64,000 bases of DNA from an uncultured Faecalibacterium sp. (GCA_900540455.1 UQGD01000008.1:1-64000); one strand, 5' to 3'; counted from the first letter of the stretch, positions 16,448 through 24,942 are shown. The notes: generated from the letters alone by a model not told the origin. Numbers and translations are program-made.

Positions 16448-17602
16448 ATGACAGACTGCAAACTGCGCGCCAAAAATTGCGGCGGATGCCCCCTGCTGGG
16501 GCTGGATTACGCCGCCCAGCTGAAGCAAAAAGAGGAGAAGGTACGCACCCTGGTGGGGAAATACGGGCCGGTGCGCCCCATCCGGGGGATGCAGCAGCCT
16601 TGGCATTACCGCAATAAGGCCATTGCGACCTTTGCCCCGGCCCCCGGCGGGAAAGTGACCACCGGCATCTATGCCGCAGGTACGCATAAGGTGCTGCCGG
16701 CAGAGGACTGCCTGTTACAGGATGCAGTGCTGAATAAGACCCTGCTGGCCGTGCGTCAGGCAGCAAATGCCTGCCGGTATGCCCCGTTCAATGAGGATAA
16801 GGGCACGGGTCTGCTGCGCCATTGTCTGGTGCGGCGGGTGGTAGGCACCGGTCAGGTGATGGTGGTGCTGGTAACAGCACAGCCGGTGCTGCCTGGGGCA
16901 AAAAACTTCATCCGCGCATTGCTGGAGGCAGCCGCCGCCCGAGAGGTGACGGTCACCACCGTTGTGCAGAATTATAACCCCCGCCGCACCAGCGCTGTGC
17001 TGGGCACCCAGGAGAAGGTGCTTTACGGCAAGGGCTTTATCTTGGATGAACTGTGCGGTAAGCGCTATGCGATCAGCCCCCGCAGTTTTTATCAGGTAAA
17101 CCCGGTCCAGACCGCTGTTTTGTATGGCCTGGCGGTGGATGCAGCCCATCTTACGGGCAAGGAGACGGTGCTGGATGCCTACTGCGGCATTGGGACCATT
17201 GGCCTGACCGCTGCCGACCGCTGCAAGCAGGTGCTGGGCGTGGAGGTGAATCGGGATGCGGTGCAGGACGCCATTGGCAATGCCCGGCATAATGGGGTGC
17301 GCAATGCCCGCTTTGTTGCCGCAGATGCTACGGCCTGGATGCTGGATGCTGCGCAGCAGGGCCTGAAAGCAGATGTGGTGTTCATGGACCCGCCCCGGGA
17401 AGGTTCCACCCCTCAGTTCCTGCAAAGCCTGGCCCGTCTGTCTCCCCGCCGTGTGGTGTATGTCAGCTGCAACCCGGAGACCCTGGCCCGGGACCTGGCC
17501 CAGCTGACGGCCCTGGGTTACCGCGTCCAGGAGATCACCCCCGTGGATATGTTCCCGCATACGGAGCATATCGAGACAGTATGTGCATTAAAAATGTATT
17601 GA
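16448..17602 (+). CDS. rlmD: 23S rRNA (uracil-5-)-methyltransferase, RlmD/RumA type
   Basis: The 384-residue product is a SAM-dependent uracil-5 methyltransferase. Cys residues near the N-terminus and in the middle (NCGGCPLLGLDY, EDCLLQ) resemble the Fe-S ligand set of RumA-type enzymes. The SAM fold shows VLDAYCGIGTIGL and GVEVNRDAVQDA, and the catalytic motifs are FMDPPREGS and SCNPETLARDL, the latter with the nucleophilic Cys. It has a GTAAGGA ribosome site before ATG 16448. Whether the target is U1939, U747 or a tRNA uridine (TrmFO/TrmA-like role) is not decidable here. Confidence 0.88.
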   Translation: MTDCKLRAKNCGGCPLLGLDYAAQLKQKEEKVRTLVGKYGPVRPIRGMQQPWHYRNKAIATFAPAPGGKVTTGIYAAGTHKVLPAEDCLLQDAVLNKTLLAVRQAANACRYAPFNEDKGTGLLRHCLVRRVVGTGQVMVVLVTAQPVLPGAKNFIRALLEAAAAREVTVTTVVQNYNPRRTSAVLGTQEKVLYGKGFILDELCGKRYAISPRSFYQVNPVQTAVLYGLAVDAAHLTGKETVLDAYCGIGTIGLTAADRCKQVLGVEVNRDAVQDAIGNARHNGVRNARFVAADATAWMLDAAQQGLKADVVFMDPPREGSTPQFLQSLARLSPRRVVYVSCNPETLARDLAQLTALGYRVQEITPVDMFPHTEHIETVCALKMY

Positions 17603-17638
17603 TTCTTCAAATAAAGTAACTAAGGAGAATTGCGATAA

Positions 17639-18868
17639 GTGAAACTATTGTCATTGTTTTCTGGATGCGGTGGAATGGATATTGGCTTTGAAGGTGATTT
17701 TATATGTTTGAGAAAATCTATCAATGCAGATATTCATCCTGATTGGATAAGAGAATCTTATGGAGAGTGGGTCCGTGTGGCCCCTACAATTTTTAATACA
17801 GTGTTTGCAAATGACATTCGCCCAGATGCAAAAGCAGCATGGGTGTCCTATTTTGGACAGCGAAAACCAAATGCCAATGAAATTTATCACCTGGATAGCA
17901 TCGTTGATCTAGTTAAGCGTGCGCAGTTGGGTGAAATGGTTTTCCCTGGTGAAGTGGACATTGTTACGGGAGGATTTCCCTGCCAGGATTTTTCTATTGC
18001 AGGAAAACGGCTAGGATTTAAGTCTAAGAAAAGCCATTTGGGTATTGCTCTGGCCGATGATGAGCCGTCTGTAGAAAACCGGGGACAACTCTATATGTGG
18101 ATGAGGGAAGTGATCTCACTGACAAGTCCCAAACTATTTGTCGCAGAAAATGTAAAGGGGTTGACTAATCTCGAGGATGTGAAAGAGATTATAGAACACG
18201 ATTTTGCGGAAGCCGGAAATGGGGGGTATATTGTTGTTCCAGCCAAAGTATTATATGCACCGGACTATGGAGTGCCGCAATCCCGCGAGCGTGTTATTTT
18301 CTTCGGATTCAAAAAGAGTGCATTGACAGATGAAGCTAAAAAGGCTCTTTCCATGGCCGTTATACCAAGGGAATATGATCCTTATCCGGTTAGAACACAT
18401 GGTGCAGGATTACAACCAATCGTAACTTGCCGAGACTCATTTGTAGATCTTTTAGAACCAGAAAATAGTTCGGATCTCTCTCAGCAAAAATATTCAAGAG
18501 CAAAATTTATGGGGGCACATTGTCAAGGACAAACGGAGATTAAATTGGATTCTGTGGGTCCGACTATTAGATCAGAACATCATGGAAATATTGAGTATCG
18601 ACGTTTAAGTGTTGAACACGGTGGAAAGCATACAGAGGAACTATCAGCGGGATTTTCAGAAAGAAGATTGAGTGTTCGAGAGTGTGCACGTATCCAGACC
18701 TTTCCGGACGATTATCAGTTTATTTTGAAAAAAACAGCAGATAATATCGGCGTTTGTGCAAGTGATGCGTATAAAATCATCGGAAATGCTGTTCCATGTG
18801 TTTTAGCATATAATATAGCTAAAAGATTAGAGGAAAAATGGATTAGTTATTTTGAAACTACAGTATAA
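17639..18868 (+). CDS. DNA (cytosine-5-)-methyltransferase of a type II R-M system
   Basis: The 409-residue product has the ordered motifs of m5C methyltransferases: LFSGCGGMDIGFEG (SAM binding, motif I), GGFPCQDFSIAGKRLGF with catalytic C115 (motif IV), FVAENVKGL (motif VI), QSRERVIFFGF (motif VIII) and ECARIQTFPDDYQF plus IIGNAVPCVLAYNIAKRL (motifs IX-X). The target-recognition part lies at roughly residues 240-330. It starts at GTG 17639 after TAAGGAG. The gene is clearly richer in A+T than its neighbours and uses different codons, which suggests acquisition. It protects DNA against the endonuclease encoded 26 bp downstream. The recognised site is unknown. Confidence 0.93.
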   Translation: MKLLSLFSGCGGMDIGFEGDFICLRKSINADIHPDWIRESYGEWVRVAPTIFNTVFANDIRPDAKAAWVSYFGQRKPNANEIYHLDSIVDLVKRAQLGEMVFPGEVDIVTGGFPCQDFSIAGKRLGFKSKKSHLGIALADDEPSVENRGQLYMWMREVISLTSPKLFVAENVKGLTNLEDVKEIIEHDFAEAGNGGYIVVPAKVLYAPDYGVPQSRERVIFFGFKKSALTDEAKKALSMAVIPREYDPYPVRTHGAGLQPIVTCRDSFVDLLEPENSSDLSQQKYSRAKFMGAHCQGQTEIKLDSVGPTIRSEHHGNIEYRRLSVEHGGKHTEELSAGFSERRLSVRECARIQTFPDDYQFILKKTADNIGVCASDAYKIIGNAVPCVLAYNIAKRLEEKWISYFETTV

Positions 18869-18894
18869 AAATAAGAAAAGGGGGGCAATCATCC

Positions 18895-19971
18895 ATGATT
18901 ATATCAACGGCTTGTCAGATGGAGCTTCCTGCATTCCAGGCGCTGATGAGTAAAACAGATGCTTTTCTAAACGAAGATGCTTGCAGACGAGAAAGCTATT
19001 ATATTACTCGTGGAGGGAAAAAACTTGAGGAGGATGTGTATTCGGCTCTTTCGCACTGTGCTCAAGGAACGGCGTTTGAGGGCACAGTAAAGTTGGTGTC
19101 TGGAGCGAGTTTCCCTGATATTGTTGCCAAACATATGTTTGGAGTTGAGGTCAAGAGTACTGAAAAAAATCATTGGCAGTCAATTGGAAGTAGTATCTTG
19201 GAATCGACGAGAGATCAAAAGATAGAACGTATCTTTATGACCTTTGGGAAATTGGGAAAGCCGATTCAATTTTTGTCAAAGCCTTATGAAGATTGTCTTT
19301 CAGAAATTGTGGTTACGCATTATCCTCGATACAGAATAGATATGCAGCTTCAAGAAAAGCACCAACTGACTATATTTGAAAAAATGCATATTGACTATGA
19401 TGAATTAAGAACAATGGACAATCCGGTTCCTATTGTATCTCAATATTACAAAAGCCATCTTAAACCGGGAGAAAGTTTATGGTGGGCAGCTAATGAGGTG
19501 GAATCTTCTACGCCAATGACTGCACGTCTATGGACAGCTCTATCACGCGAAGAAAAAGAGCGATTGACGGTAACTGGATATGCTTTATTCCCAGAAGTGC
19601 TAAGCATAGGGAATAATAAAAAATACAATAAATATGCGTTGTGGCTTGCAACTAAAAAAGGAGTAATCAATACTAATATTCGGGATGGTTTTTCAGCTGG
19701 CGGTAGAGTTTATATGAAATCTGAAGATGGTATGCTAGTGGAAATGCCCGCAGCTTTTGGGAGAATAAAGAGATATAGGGATTTGATTGAAGAAACTATC
19801 AACGAGTATGATAGAGACGTTCTTTCTGAGTATTGGGGGGTTGATGTGGAGGATAACAGGATAAAACAGTGGTGCAAATTGGTTGCACATGAAGTCGAAT
19901 CTAGCATTGATTATGCAGTTATATGGAGTATTCTTTCAAATATTTTTTCGGAATTGGAATTATCAAAATAA
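18895..19971 (+). CDS. Probable type II restriction endonuclease, PD-(D/E)XK fold
   Basis: The 358-residue product has no clear named relative to me, but shows a PD-(D/E)XK nuclease core: an upstream acidic helix KLEEDVYSALSH, then FPDIVAKHMFGVEVKSTEK with D75, E85 and K87 as the catalytic triad. It follows the cytosine methyltransferase by 26 bp, shares its low-GC composition, and has a GGGGGG ribosome site. Together these make it the cognate restriction enzyme. It has no ATPase or helicase motifs, so a simple type II enzyme is most likely. Confidence 0.8.
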   Translation: MIISTACQMELPAFQALMSKTDAFLNEDACRRESYYITRGGKKLEEDVYSALSHCAQGTAFEGTVKLVSGASFPDIVAKHMFGVEVKSTEKNHWQSIGSSILESTRDQKIERIFMTFGKLGKPIQFLSKPYEDCLSEIVVTHYPRYRIDMQLQEKHQLTIFEKMHIDYDELRTMDNPVPIVSQYYKSHLKPGESLWWAANEVESSTPMTARLWTALSREEKERLTVTGYALFPEVLSIGNNKKYNKYALWLATKKGVINTNIRDGFSAGGRVYMKSEDGMLVEMPAAFGRIKRYRDLIEETINEYDRDVLSEYWGVDVEDNRIKQWCKLVAHEVESSIDYAVIWSILSNIFSELELSK

Positions 19972-20005
19972 AGTTTCAATTTAGTACATATTAGTTTTGC
20001 TAAAC

Positions 20006-20064
20006 CAAAAACAGCACCGCTGCGCTCCATCCCCTTGCAGGGGAGGGCGGCGGTGCTGTTTTTG
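20006..20064. terminator. Bidirectional terminator closing the R-M pair
   Basis: AAAAACAGCACCGC (20007-20020) pairs with GCGGTGCTGTTTTT across a GC-rich inner stem. It serves both the endonuclease gene and the convergent DUF1275 gene. Confidence 0.88.
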
Positions 20065-20077
20065 TTCGGGTGCGGGG

Positions 20078-20740
20078 TCAGTCGCCTTGCCGGAACATCA
20101 GGCCAAAGCTCACAAGCAGCAGCAGGCAGGAGACCCAGATGGTGCGCATCCCCCACAGGGCGATCAGACGGCTGCCCAGGCCGGCGCCCAGGGCAAACAA
20201 ACCGATGATGCCAAAGTAGTGCAGGGCCTTGTGCAGGGCGCCAGGGGCGCGGGTCTGGCTGTACGCACACAGGGATTCCATACCGCTGCGCAGGTTTCCG
20301 ATGCACATGGTGCTGGCAAAAGCATAGCCGTGCACTTTGCGGAAAGTCTGCACCTGCATAGCGCAGGCAAAGGAGACAAGGGCGTTGGCTGCGGGGTTCC
20401 AGCTTTCCGGCAGAAAAGCAACGCCGAACAGCAGCCCGATCTCCGCCACCAGCACCAACTGACGCCAGTGCAGGTGGGTATGGCGGCTTTTGCGGCGGAT
20501 GGCTTCTGCGGCGGCAATGCCCATAGCAAAGCTGATCAAGGGGATCAGGCAGCGCAGCGCAGCGGAAAAATTCCCCGCAAACAGGTGGTGGCTCAGCAGC
20601 ACGACATTGCCGGTCTGGGCGTTGGCAAACACACCGCCCCGGGCAAAGTAGGTATAGGCATCCTGCAGACCGCCGGACATGGACAAAAATGCCGCAGTGA
20701 TAAAGGCTTCTGACATCTGCGGCGAGCGATTGTGATCCAT
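20078..20740 (-). CDS. DUF1275 (YoaK-like) membrane protein
   Basis: The 220-residue product is a polytopic membrane protein with about six hydrophobic segments. The N-terminal GGLQDAYTYFARGGVFANAQ and TGNVVLL block is the hallmark of the DUF1275/YoaK family, and QTFRKVHGYAFASTMCIGN is the second conserved block. The function of the family is not established. The start MDHNRS at 20740 follows GGGAGGAATCATAT; a start 39 bases upstream lacks a ribosome site. It is followed by a strong terminator and preceded, 79 bp away, by a BlaI-type regulator on the same strand. Confidence 0.88.
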   Translation of the reverse strand: MDHNRSPQMSEAFITAAFLSMSGGLQDAYTYFARGGVFANAQTGNVVLLSHHLFAGNFSAALRCLIPLISFAMGIAAAEAIRRKSRHTHLHWRQLVLVAEIGLLFGVAFLPESWNPAANALVSFACAMQVQTFRKVHGYAFASTMCIGNLRSGMESLCAYSQTRAPGALHKALHYFGIIGLFALGAGLGSRLIALWGMRTIWVSCLLLLVSFGLMFRQGD

Positions 20741-20819
20741 ATATGATTCCTCCCTCATAACCGGCAGCAAGGATATCACGCTTTGCGGAAAATGTCAATC
20801 AAGGGAGGGGCTTAGGACG

Positions 20820-21242
20820 TTACCCATAAGGGTCGTAGAGTTCATACTCCTCGGCTTCGGCCTGTTTTTGTTCCAGCAGGCGGATGGCTTCACCCAGCTG
20901 GCTGGCCGAGCATCCGCTCTCGCTTACCAGTGCGCGTACTGCCTGGGGCAGATCTCCGCCGAACAAGGTATCCAGCCTTTGACGCATACAAAAAACGCCG
21001 TAAGCCCGACGGGTCACGGTGGGGGTGTAGACATTGCGGCTGCCGGTTTTGCAGCGCTTCACCCAGCCTTTTTCCTCCAAGCGATATAAAAAGTTCAGCA
21101 CAGTGGCAGCAGCCCAGCCCTTATCCGCCAATTTTTCGCTGATATCTCTGCGCTGGGCAGGGGCGGGGCAGTCCCATAAAGCCAGTAAAACCTGTTCTTC
21201 TGCGGGGGACAGGGGGCGCAGTGTGTCGGGCAGACCGTACAT
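20820..21242 (-). CDS. BlaI/MecI/CopY family transcriptional repressor
   Basis: The 140-residue product has the BlaI winged-helix pattern: LSPAEEQVLLALWDCPAPAQ, KGWAAATVLNFLYRLEEKGW and VKRCKTGSRNVYTPTV, followed by a helical dimerisation tail. BlaI-type repressors bind TACANNTGTA-like dyads. One such box (TACAACTGT, 21271-21279) lies just downstream of its own -10, with two more boxes 85 to 120 bp further on. No BlaR-type sensor protease gene is next to it, so the inducing signal is not clear. Autoregulation and control of the following DUF1275 gene are likely. Confidence 0.88.
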   Translation of the reverse strand: MYGLPDTLRPLSPAEEQVLLALWDCPAPAQRRDISEKLADKGWAAATVLNFLYRLEEKGWVKRCKTGSRNVYTPTVTRRAYGVFCMRQRLDTLFGGDLPQAVRALVSESGCSASQLGEAIRLLEQKQAEAEEYELYDPYG

Positions 21243-21270
21243 AGCAGATATCCTTTCAAAAAAATAGTTT

Positions 21271-21405
21271 TACAACTGTCTTAATTTGCTCCATTATACC
21301 CGAAAAAATGCCGGACCACAAGAGAAAAAAGAGGCGGAAAGGCATATATGGAGGAAGGCGTTTTACAAATGTCTTATTAAGTGTGTTTGATACAAATACA
21401 TTTGT
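21271..21405. promoter_or_regulatory. Three TACANNTGT operator boxes (BlaI type)
   Basis: TACAACTGT (21271-21279), TACAAATGT (21364-21372) and TACATTTGT (21397-21405) match the core of BlaI-family operators. The first two are also alike in their flanks (TTT before, CTTA after). The third lies inside the dyad ACAAATACATTTGT (21392-21405). The 314-bp gap between blaI and serC (21243-21556) holds these boxes and two promoters and no gene. Confidence 0.65.
21293..21321 (-). promoter_or_regulatory. Promoter of the BlaI-type gene
   Basis: On the minus strand TTGTGG (21316-21321) and TATAAT (21293-21298) are exactly 17 bp apart. A TACAACTGT box follows where the transcript would start. Confidence 0.7.
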
Positions 21406-21459
21406 GCGTTGTGTGCTTTCTGCGCGGGCATCCGGGGGGAACTTTGTGCAAAGATGCCC

Positions 21460-21489
21460 TTGTTTCGCCTGCGTAAAAACCGCTATACT
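21460..21489 (+). promoter_or_regulatory. Promoter of serC-serA
   Basis: TTGTTT (21460-21465) and TATACT (21484-21489) are 18 bp apart, about 65 bp before the serC start. Confidence 0.5.
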
Positions 21490-21556
21490 ACCACCATAGC
21501 AACACACAGCGATGGCCCGGCGGGCCCACAATAGAGGAGCGGAAAAGGAGAGATCG

Positions 21557-22642
21557 ATGATGGCAAGAGTCTATAATTTCAGCGCTGGCCCCAGCATGCT
21601 GCCGGAACAGGTCCTGAAGCAGGCCCAGGCAGAGCTGCTGGACTATCAGGGCAGCGGCCAGAGTGTGATGGAGATGAGCCACCGCAGCAAGTGGTTCGAG
21701 GCCATCATCCAGGATACGGAGGATACGCTGCGCCGGGTGATGCAGATCCCGGACAACTACAAGGTGGGCTTTTTCCAGGGCGGTGCGACCCAGCAGTTTG
21801 CTATGGTGCCGCTGAACTTTATGACCACCGGCAAGGCGGATTATATCGTTACCGGCAACTTTTCCAACCTGGCGGCCAAGGAGGCGGCCAAGTTTGGGCA
21901 AGCCCGGGTGATCGCCTCCAGCAAGGACAAAAACTTTACCTATATCCCGGATGTGGCGGCTCTGCCCTACGATGCAGATGCAAGCTATATCCACATCTGC
22001 CAGAACAACACCATCTTCGGCACCCAGTATGTGGAGCTGCCCCAGGTGGAGGGGGTGCCCTTGGTGGCAGATATGAGCTCCATGATTCTCTCGAAGCCGG
22101 TGGAGGTCAGCCAGTATGGCTGCATCTATTTTGGCGTACAGAAAAATGTAGCGCCTGCCGGTATGGCCATTGCCATCATTCGGGAGGATCTGCTGGGCCA
22201 TGCAGCCGACACGGTGCCTACGATGATGAACTACACGACCCTTATCGGGAAGGACAGTATGTACAATACGCCCCCTTGCTGGTGCATCTATATGACGGGT
22301 CTGGTGCTGCACTACCTGGAGGACCAGATCGGCGGTCTGGCAAAGATGCAGCAGATCAACGAGGCAAAGGCAAAGCTCTTGTATGATTACCTGGATGGAC
22401 AGAGCTTTTTTGCAAATCCGGTGCAGCCCCGCTACCGCAGCACCATGAATGTTACCTTTACCAGCCCGAACCCGGAGCTGGATAAGAAATTCTGCACAGA
22501 GGCTGCGCAGGCAGGTCTTGTAAACCTGAAGGGACACCGCTTGGTAGGCGGTATGCGGGCATCCATCTACAATGCTATGCCGGTCCAGGGCGTGGAACAG
22601 CTGGTGGATTTTATGGAGAAGTTCCGCAAAGAAAACGCATAA
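21557..22642 (+). CDS. serC: Phosphoserine aminotransferase SerC
   Basis: SerC converts 3-phosphohydroxypyruvate to phosphoserine with glutamate as amino donor. The 361-residue product has the family start VYNFSAGPSMLPEQVL, the QGGATQQFAMVP phosphate-binding block, the pyridoxal-lysine region YFGVQKNVAPAG, and the C-terminal GHRLVGGMRASIYNA. I chose ATG 21557 (MMARV) seven bases after AAGGAG. It is followed 24 bp later by serA, so two of the three serine steps are made together; serB is not in the window. Confidence 0.95.
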   Translation: MMARVYNFSAGPSMLPEQVLKQAQAELLDYQGSGQSVMEMSHRSKWFEAIIQDTEDTLRRVMQIPDNYKVGFFQGGATQQFAMVPLNFMTTGKADYIVTGNFSNLAAKEAAKFGQARVIASSKDKNFTYIPDVAALPYDADASYIHICQNNTIFGTQYVELPQVEGVPLVADMSSMILSKPVEVSQYGCIYFGVQKNVAPAGMAIAIIREDLLGHAADTVPTMMNYTTLIGKDSMYNTPPCWCIYMTGLVLHYLEDQIGGLAKMQQINEAKAKLLYDYLDGQSFFANPVQPRYRSTMNVTFTSPNPELDKKFCTEAAQAGLVNLKGHRLVGGMRASIYNAMPVQGVEQLVDFMEKFRKENA

Positions 22643-22666
22643 AATATGGGAAAGGGGTCCGCAACG

Positions 22667-23827
22667 ATGTATACCATTAAAACGCTCAATGCTATCAGCC
22701 CGGTAGGGCTGGCTAAGCTGCCGAAGAACCTGTTTCAAGTAGCGGTGGACGCCGATGCGCCGGATGGTATCCTGGTGCGCAGTGCTGACCTGCTGAACAC
22801 GACCTTTAATGAGGAGCTGCTGGCGATCGCCCGGGCGGGAGCCGGAGTCAATAATATCCCGCTGGACCGGTGCAGTGAACAGGGCATCGTGGTGTTCAAT
22901 ACCCCCGGCGCCAACGCCAATGCAGTGGCCGAACTGGTGGTGGGGATGCTGATCGCGGGCAGCCGCAATGTGGCGGCCGCTGCACAGTGGACCCAGAGCC
23001 TGGCCGGTGACCCGGCGATCTCCAAAAGCGTGGAAAAAGGCAAAAAGCAGTTTGTGGGCAATGAGATCCAGGGTAAGACACTGGGTGTCATCGGCCTGGG
23101 AGCGATCGGCTCCAGGGTGGCGAATCGCGCGATCCAGCTGGGGATGGAGGTCTATGGCTATGATCCCTATATTTCCATTGATGCAGCCTGGAACCTCAGC
23201 AGCCAGGTCCACCACTGCGTAAACCTGAACGATATGCTCCCCCTGTGCGATTATCTGACCATCCATGTGCCCTATCTGCCCACCACACGGGATACGATCA
23301 ATGCTCAGACCTTGGCGCTGTGCAAGGATGGTGTCAAGATCCTGAATTATGCCCGGGGCGAGCTGGTAAACAACGATGCTCTGCTGGAAGCGATGGAGAC
23401 CGGAAAGGTCAGCACCTATATGACCGATTTCCCTTGTGAGGCACTGTTGGGCAAGCCGGGGGTCATCTGCACACCGCATCTGGGGGCGTCCACACCGGAA
23501 GCAGAGGATAACTGCGCCGTGATGGCGGCACAGGAGATCAGCGATTACCTGAAAAACGGCAACATTGCTCACTCGGTCAATATGCCGGAGGTCCACCAGC
23601 CCCGCGCCGGAGGACGGCGTATCTGCATCATCCATAAAAATGAGCCGGGTATGATCAGCCGGATCACCGCATTGACCACAGAAGCCGGGCTGAATATTGA
23701 AAACATGGTGAATAAGAGCAAAAAAGAGATGGCTTATACGATGCTGGATGCGACCGGCGCAGTGAATGTCCAGCTGGCCGAAAAACTTTCCGCTATCCCG
23801 GCCGTGATCCGGGTGCGCATCTTGTAA
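22667..23827 (+). CDS. serA: D-3-phosphoglycerate dehydrogenase SerA with ACT domain
   Basis: SerA oxidises 3-phosphoglycerate with NAD to start serine synthesis. The 386-residue product has the NAD-binding VIGLGAIGSRVANRAIQLGM, the HVPYLPTTRDTINAQ block, the catalytic Arg in NYARGELV and the catalytic His in TPHLGASTPEAEDN. A C-terminal ACT domain (RRICIIHKNEPGMISRIT onward) may give serine feedback control. The length matches the short ACT form. ATG 22667 is preceded by GGGAAAGGGG; an earlier ATG at 22646 lies in front of that site. Confidence 0.95.
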   Translation: MYTIKTLNAISPVGLAKLPKNLFQVAVDADAPDGILVRSADLLNTTFNEELLAIARAGAGVNNIPLDRCSEQGIVVFNTPGANANAVAELVVGMLIAGSRNVAAAAQWTQSLAGDPAISKSVEKGKKQFVGNEIQGKTLGVIGLGAIGSRVANRAIQLGMEVYGYDPYISIDAAWNLSSQVHHCVNLNDMLPLCDYLTIHVPYLPTTRDTINAQTLALCKDGVKILNYARGELVNNDALLEAMETGKVSTYMTDFPCEALLGKPGVICTPHLGASTPEAEDNCAVMAAQEISDYLKNGNIAHSVNMPEVHQPRAGGRRICIIHKNEPGMISRITALTTEAGLNIENMVNKSKKEMAYTMLDATGAVNVQLAEKLSAIPAVIRVRIL

Positions 23828-23878
23828 GGCATTATAATAGGTATGCGCTGCTCTGCCGTGCAGGAAAGGGGCTGGGAT

Positions 23879-24170
23879 GAACCCTCTCAGTCTCGCTGCG
23901 CTCGACAGCTAGTTCCCACTTTTTGTTGCCTGACGGCAACATCTTCCCCCGGCCGGGGGAAGTCTTTCAAAGGGCGAGCCCTTGGCAGAACCGGCAGGTT
24001 TCGTCCTTATAGGTCAACGGCAAGAAGAAGTCAGCCGATAGCCGGAAAACTTTCTGCCCTTGCCAAAGCCTCCCCCTTCGGGGGAGGTGGCACGGCGAAG
24101 CCGTGACGGAGAGGGTTTGCTTGAGAAAGGACCCTCTCCGTCGCCTACGACGACAGCTCTCCCAAAGGAA
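23879..24170. repeat. Two inverted copies of a hairpin-rich dispersed repeat
   Basis: The 605-bp gap 23828-24432 has no gene. It holds two diverged copies of one element in opposite orientation. Copy A (about 23880-23970) reads ACCCTCTCAGTC ... CTTCCCCCGGCCGGGGGAAG ... CTTT. Copy B (about 24066-24142), on the other strand, reads ACCCTCTCCGTC ... CCTCCCCCGAAGGGGGAGG ... CTTT. Perfect stems are GTTGCC/GGCAAC (23925-23940), a 20-bp palindrome (23943-23962), CCTCCCCC/GGGGGAGG (24069-24087), CACGGC/GCCGTG (24091-24105) and GACGGAGAGGG/CCCTCTCCGTC (24105-24142). From memory, this style of repeat is common in Faecalibacterium-like genomes. Confidence 0.7.
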
Positions 24171-24258
24171 TACGGCGGGCATCGGATCATAATCGCTCTG
24201 CGTGGTTTCTCCGTCGATATGACGAGAAAACACTCCTTGTCTTTGTGCATAATGTGAG

Positions 24259-24287
24259 TTGCATTTTGCCGGGGGCTATGGTATCTT
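24259..24287 (+). promoter_or_regulatory. Promoter of crr
   Basis: TTGCAT (24259-24264) and TATCTT (24282-24287) are 17 bp apart, giving a leader of about 140 bases before crr. Confidence 0.45.
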
Positions 24288-24325
24288 TGTGGTAAGGTCA
24301 GCCGGGATCGATTCAGATTTCTTTG

Positions 24326-24388
24326 GTGGGAAGGGGGGCAAGGTTGCACACAGGGTGTAAGCTTGCTTTTTTCCTTTTTGTTTCCCAC
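24326..24388 (+). terminator. Attenuator-like terminator in the crr leader
   Basis: GCAAG-G-TT-G-CAC (24338-24349) pairs with GTG-T-AA-G-CTTGC (24355-24366), followed by six T residues (24367-24372). An outer stem GTGGGAA (24326-24332) with TTCCCAC (24382-24388) encloses it. An intrinsic terminator between promoter and start codon suggests transcription attenuation. A classical RAT antiterminator sequence was not recognised. Confidence 0.5.
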
Positions 24389-24432
24389 AAGCGCCGTGCC
24401 GACCCCATCATTGATGAAGGAAGGTTTATCCC

Positions 24433-24942
24433 ATGGGCTTTTTTGACAAGATCTTCGGCAAGAGTTCTCAGTCTAAGTTTTCTCACCAGAAAAAGACGGT
24501 GCTGTGCCCCATCGACGGTAAGGTGATCCCGATGGAGCAGCTGCCGGACGAAACCTTTGCCACTGGCATCCTGGGCCCCGGCTGCGGCGTAGAGCCCACC
24601 GGCGACACGGTGTATGCTCCCTTTGACGGCAAGGTGACCCAGGTGGCTACCACCCTGCACGCAGTCGGCCTGGAGAGCAAGGACGGCGTGGAAGTGCTGG
24701 TACATGTGGGTATGGATACCGTGGAGATGCAGGGGAAGGGCTTTAAGAGCCTGGTGCAGGAGGGACAGGATGTCCACGCTGGCGACCCGCTGCTGAAGGT
24801 GGATCTGGCGGCTATTCGTGCTGCAGGCCACCCCACCTCTACCGCTGTGATCGTGACCAACAGCGATGATCTGCCCGAAATGAAGCAGCTGATGACCGGC
24901 GATGCAAAGGCCGGCGACCCGCTGCTGAAGTTTGGCGAGTAA
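24433..24942 (+). CDS. crr: PTS glucose-type IIA component
   Basis: The 169-residue product is a free-standing IIA domain of the glucose family, which receives phosphate from HPr on a His and passes it to an IIB domain. It shows the two active-site histidines H76 (TTLHAVGLES) and H91 (VLVHVGMDTVEM), which correspond to the known pair in enterobacterial IIA-Glc, and the GDTVYAPFDGKVTQVA block. It stands alone between a long leader and a strong terminator. The sucrose permease ScrA of this window lacks its own IIA domain, so this protein is a plausible donor. GAAGGAAGG is the ribosome site. Confidence 0.93.
   Translation: MGFFDKIFGKSSQSKFSHQKKTVLCPIDGKVIPMEQLPDETFATGILGPGCGVEPTGDTVYAPFDGKVTQVATTLHAVGLESKDGVEVLVHVGMDTVEMQGKGFKSLVQEGQDVHAGDPLLKVDLAAIRAAGHPTSTAVIVTNSDDLPEMKQLMTGDAKAGDPLLKFGE

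Noticed and set aside
21488..23635. 715-codon minus-strand frame
   Set aside because: Antisense to both serC and serA; His/Ile/Gln-rich product typical of reversed GC-rich coding.
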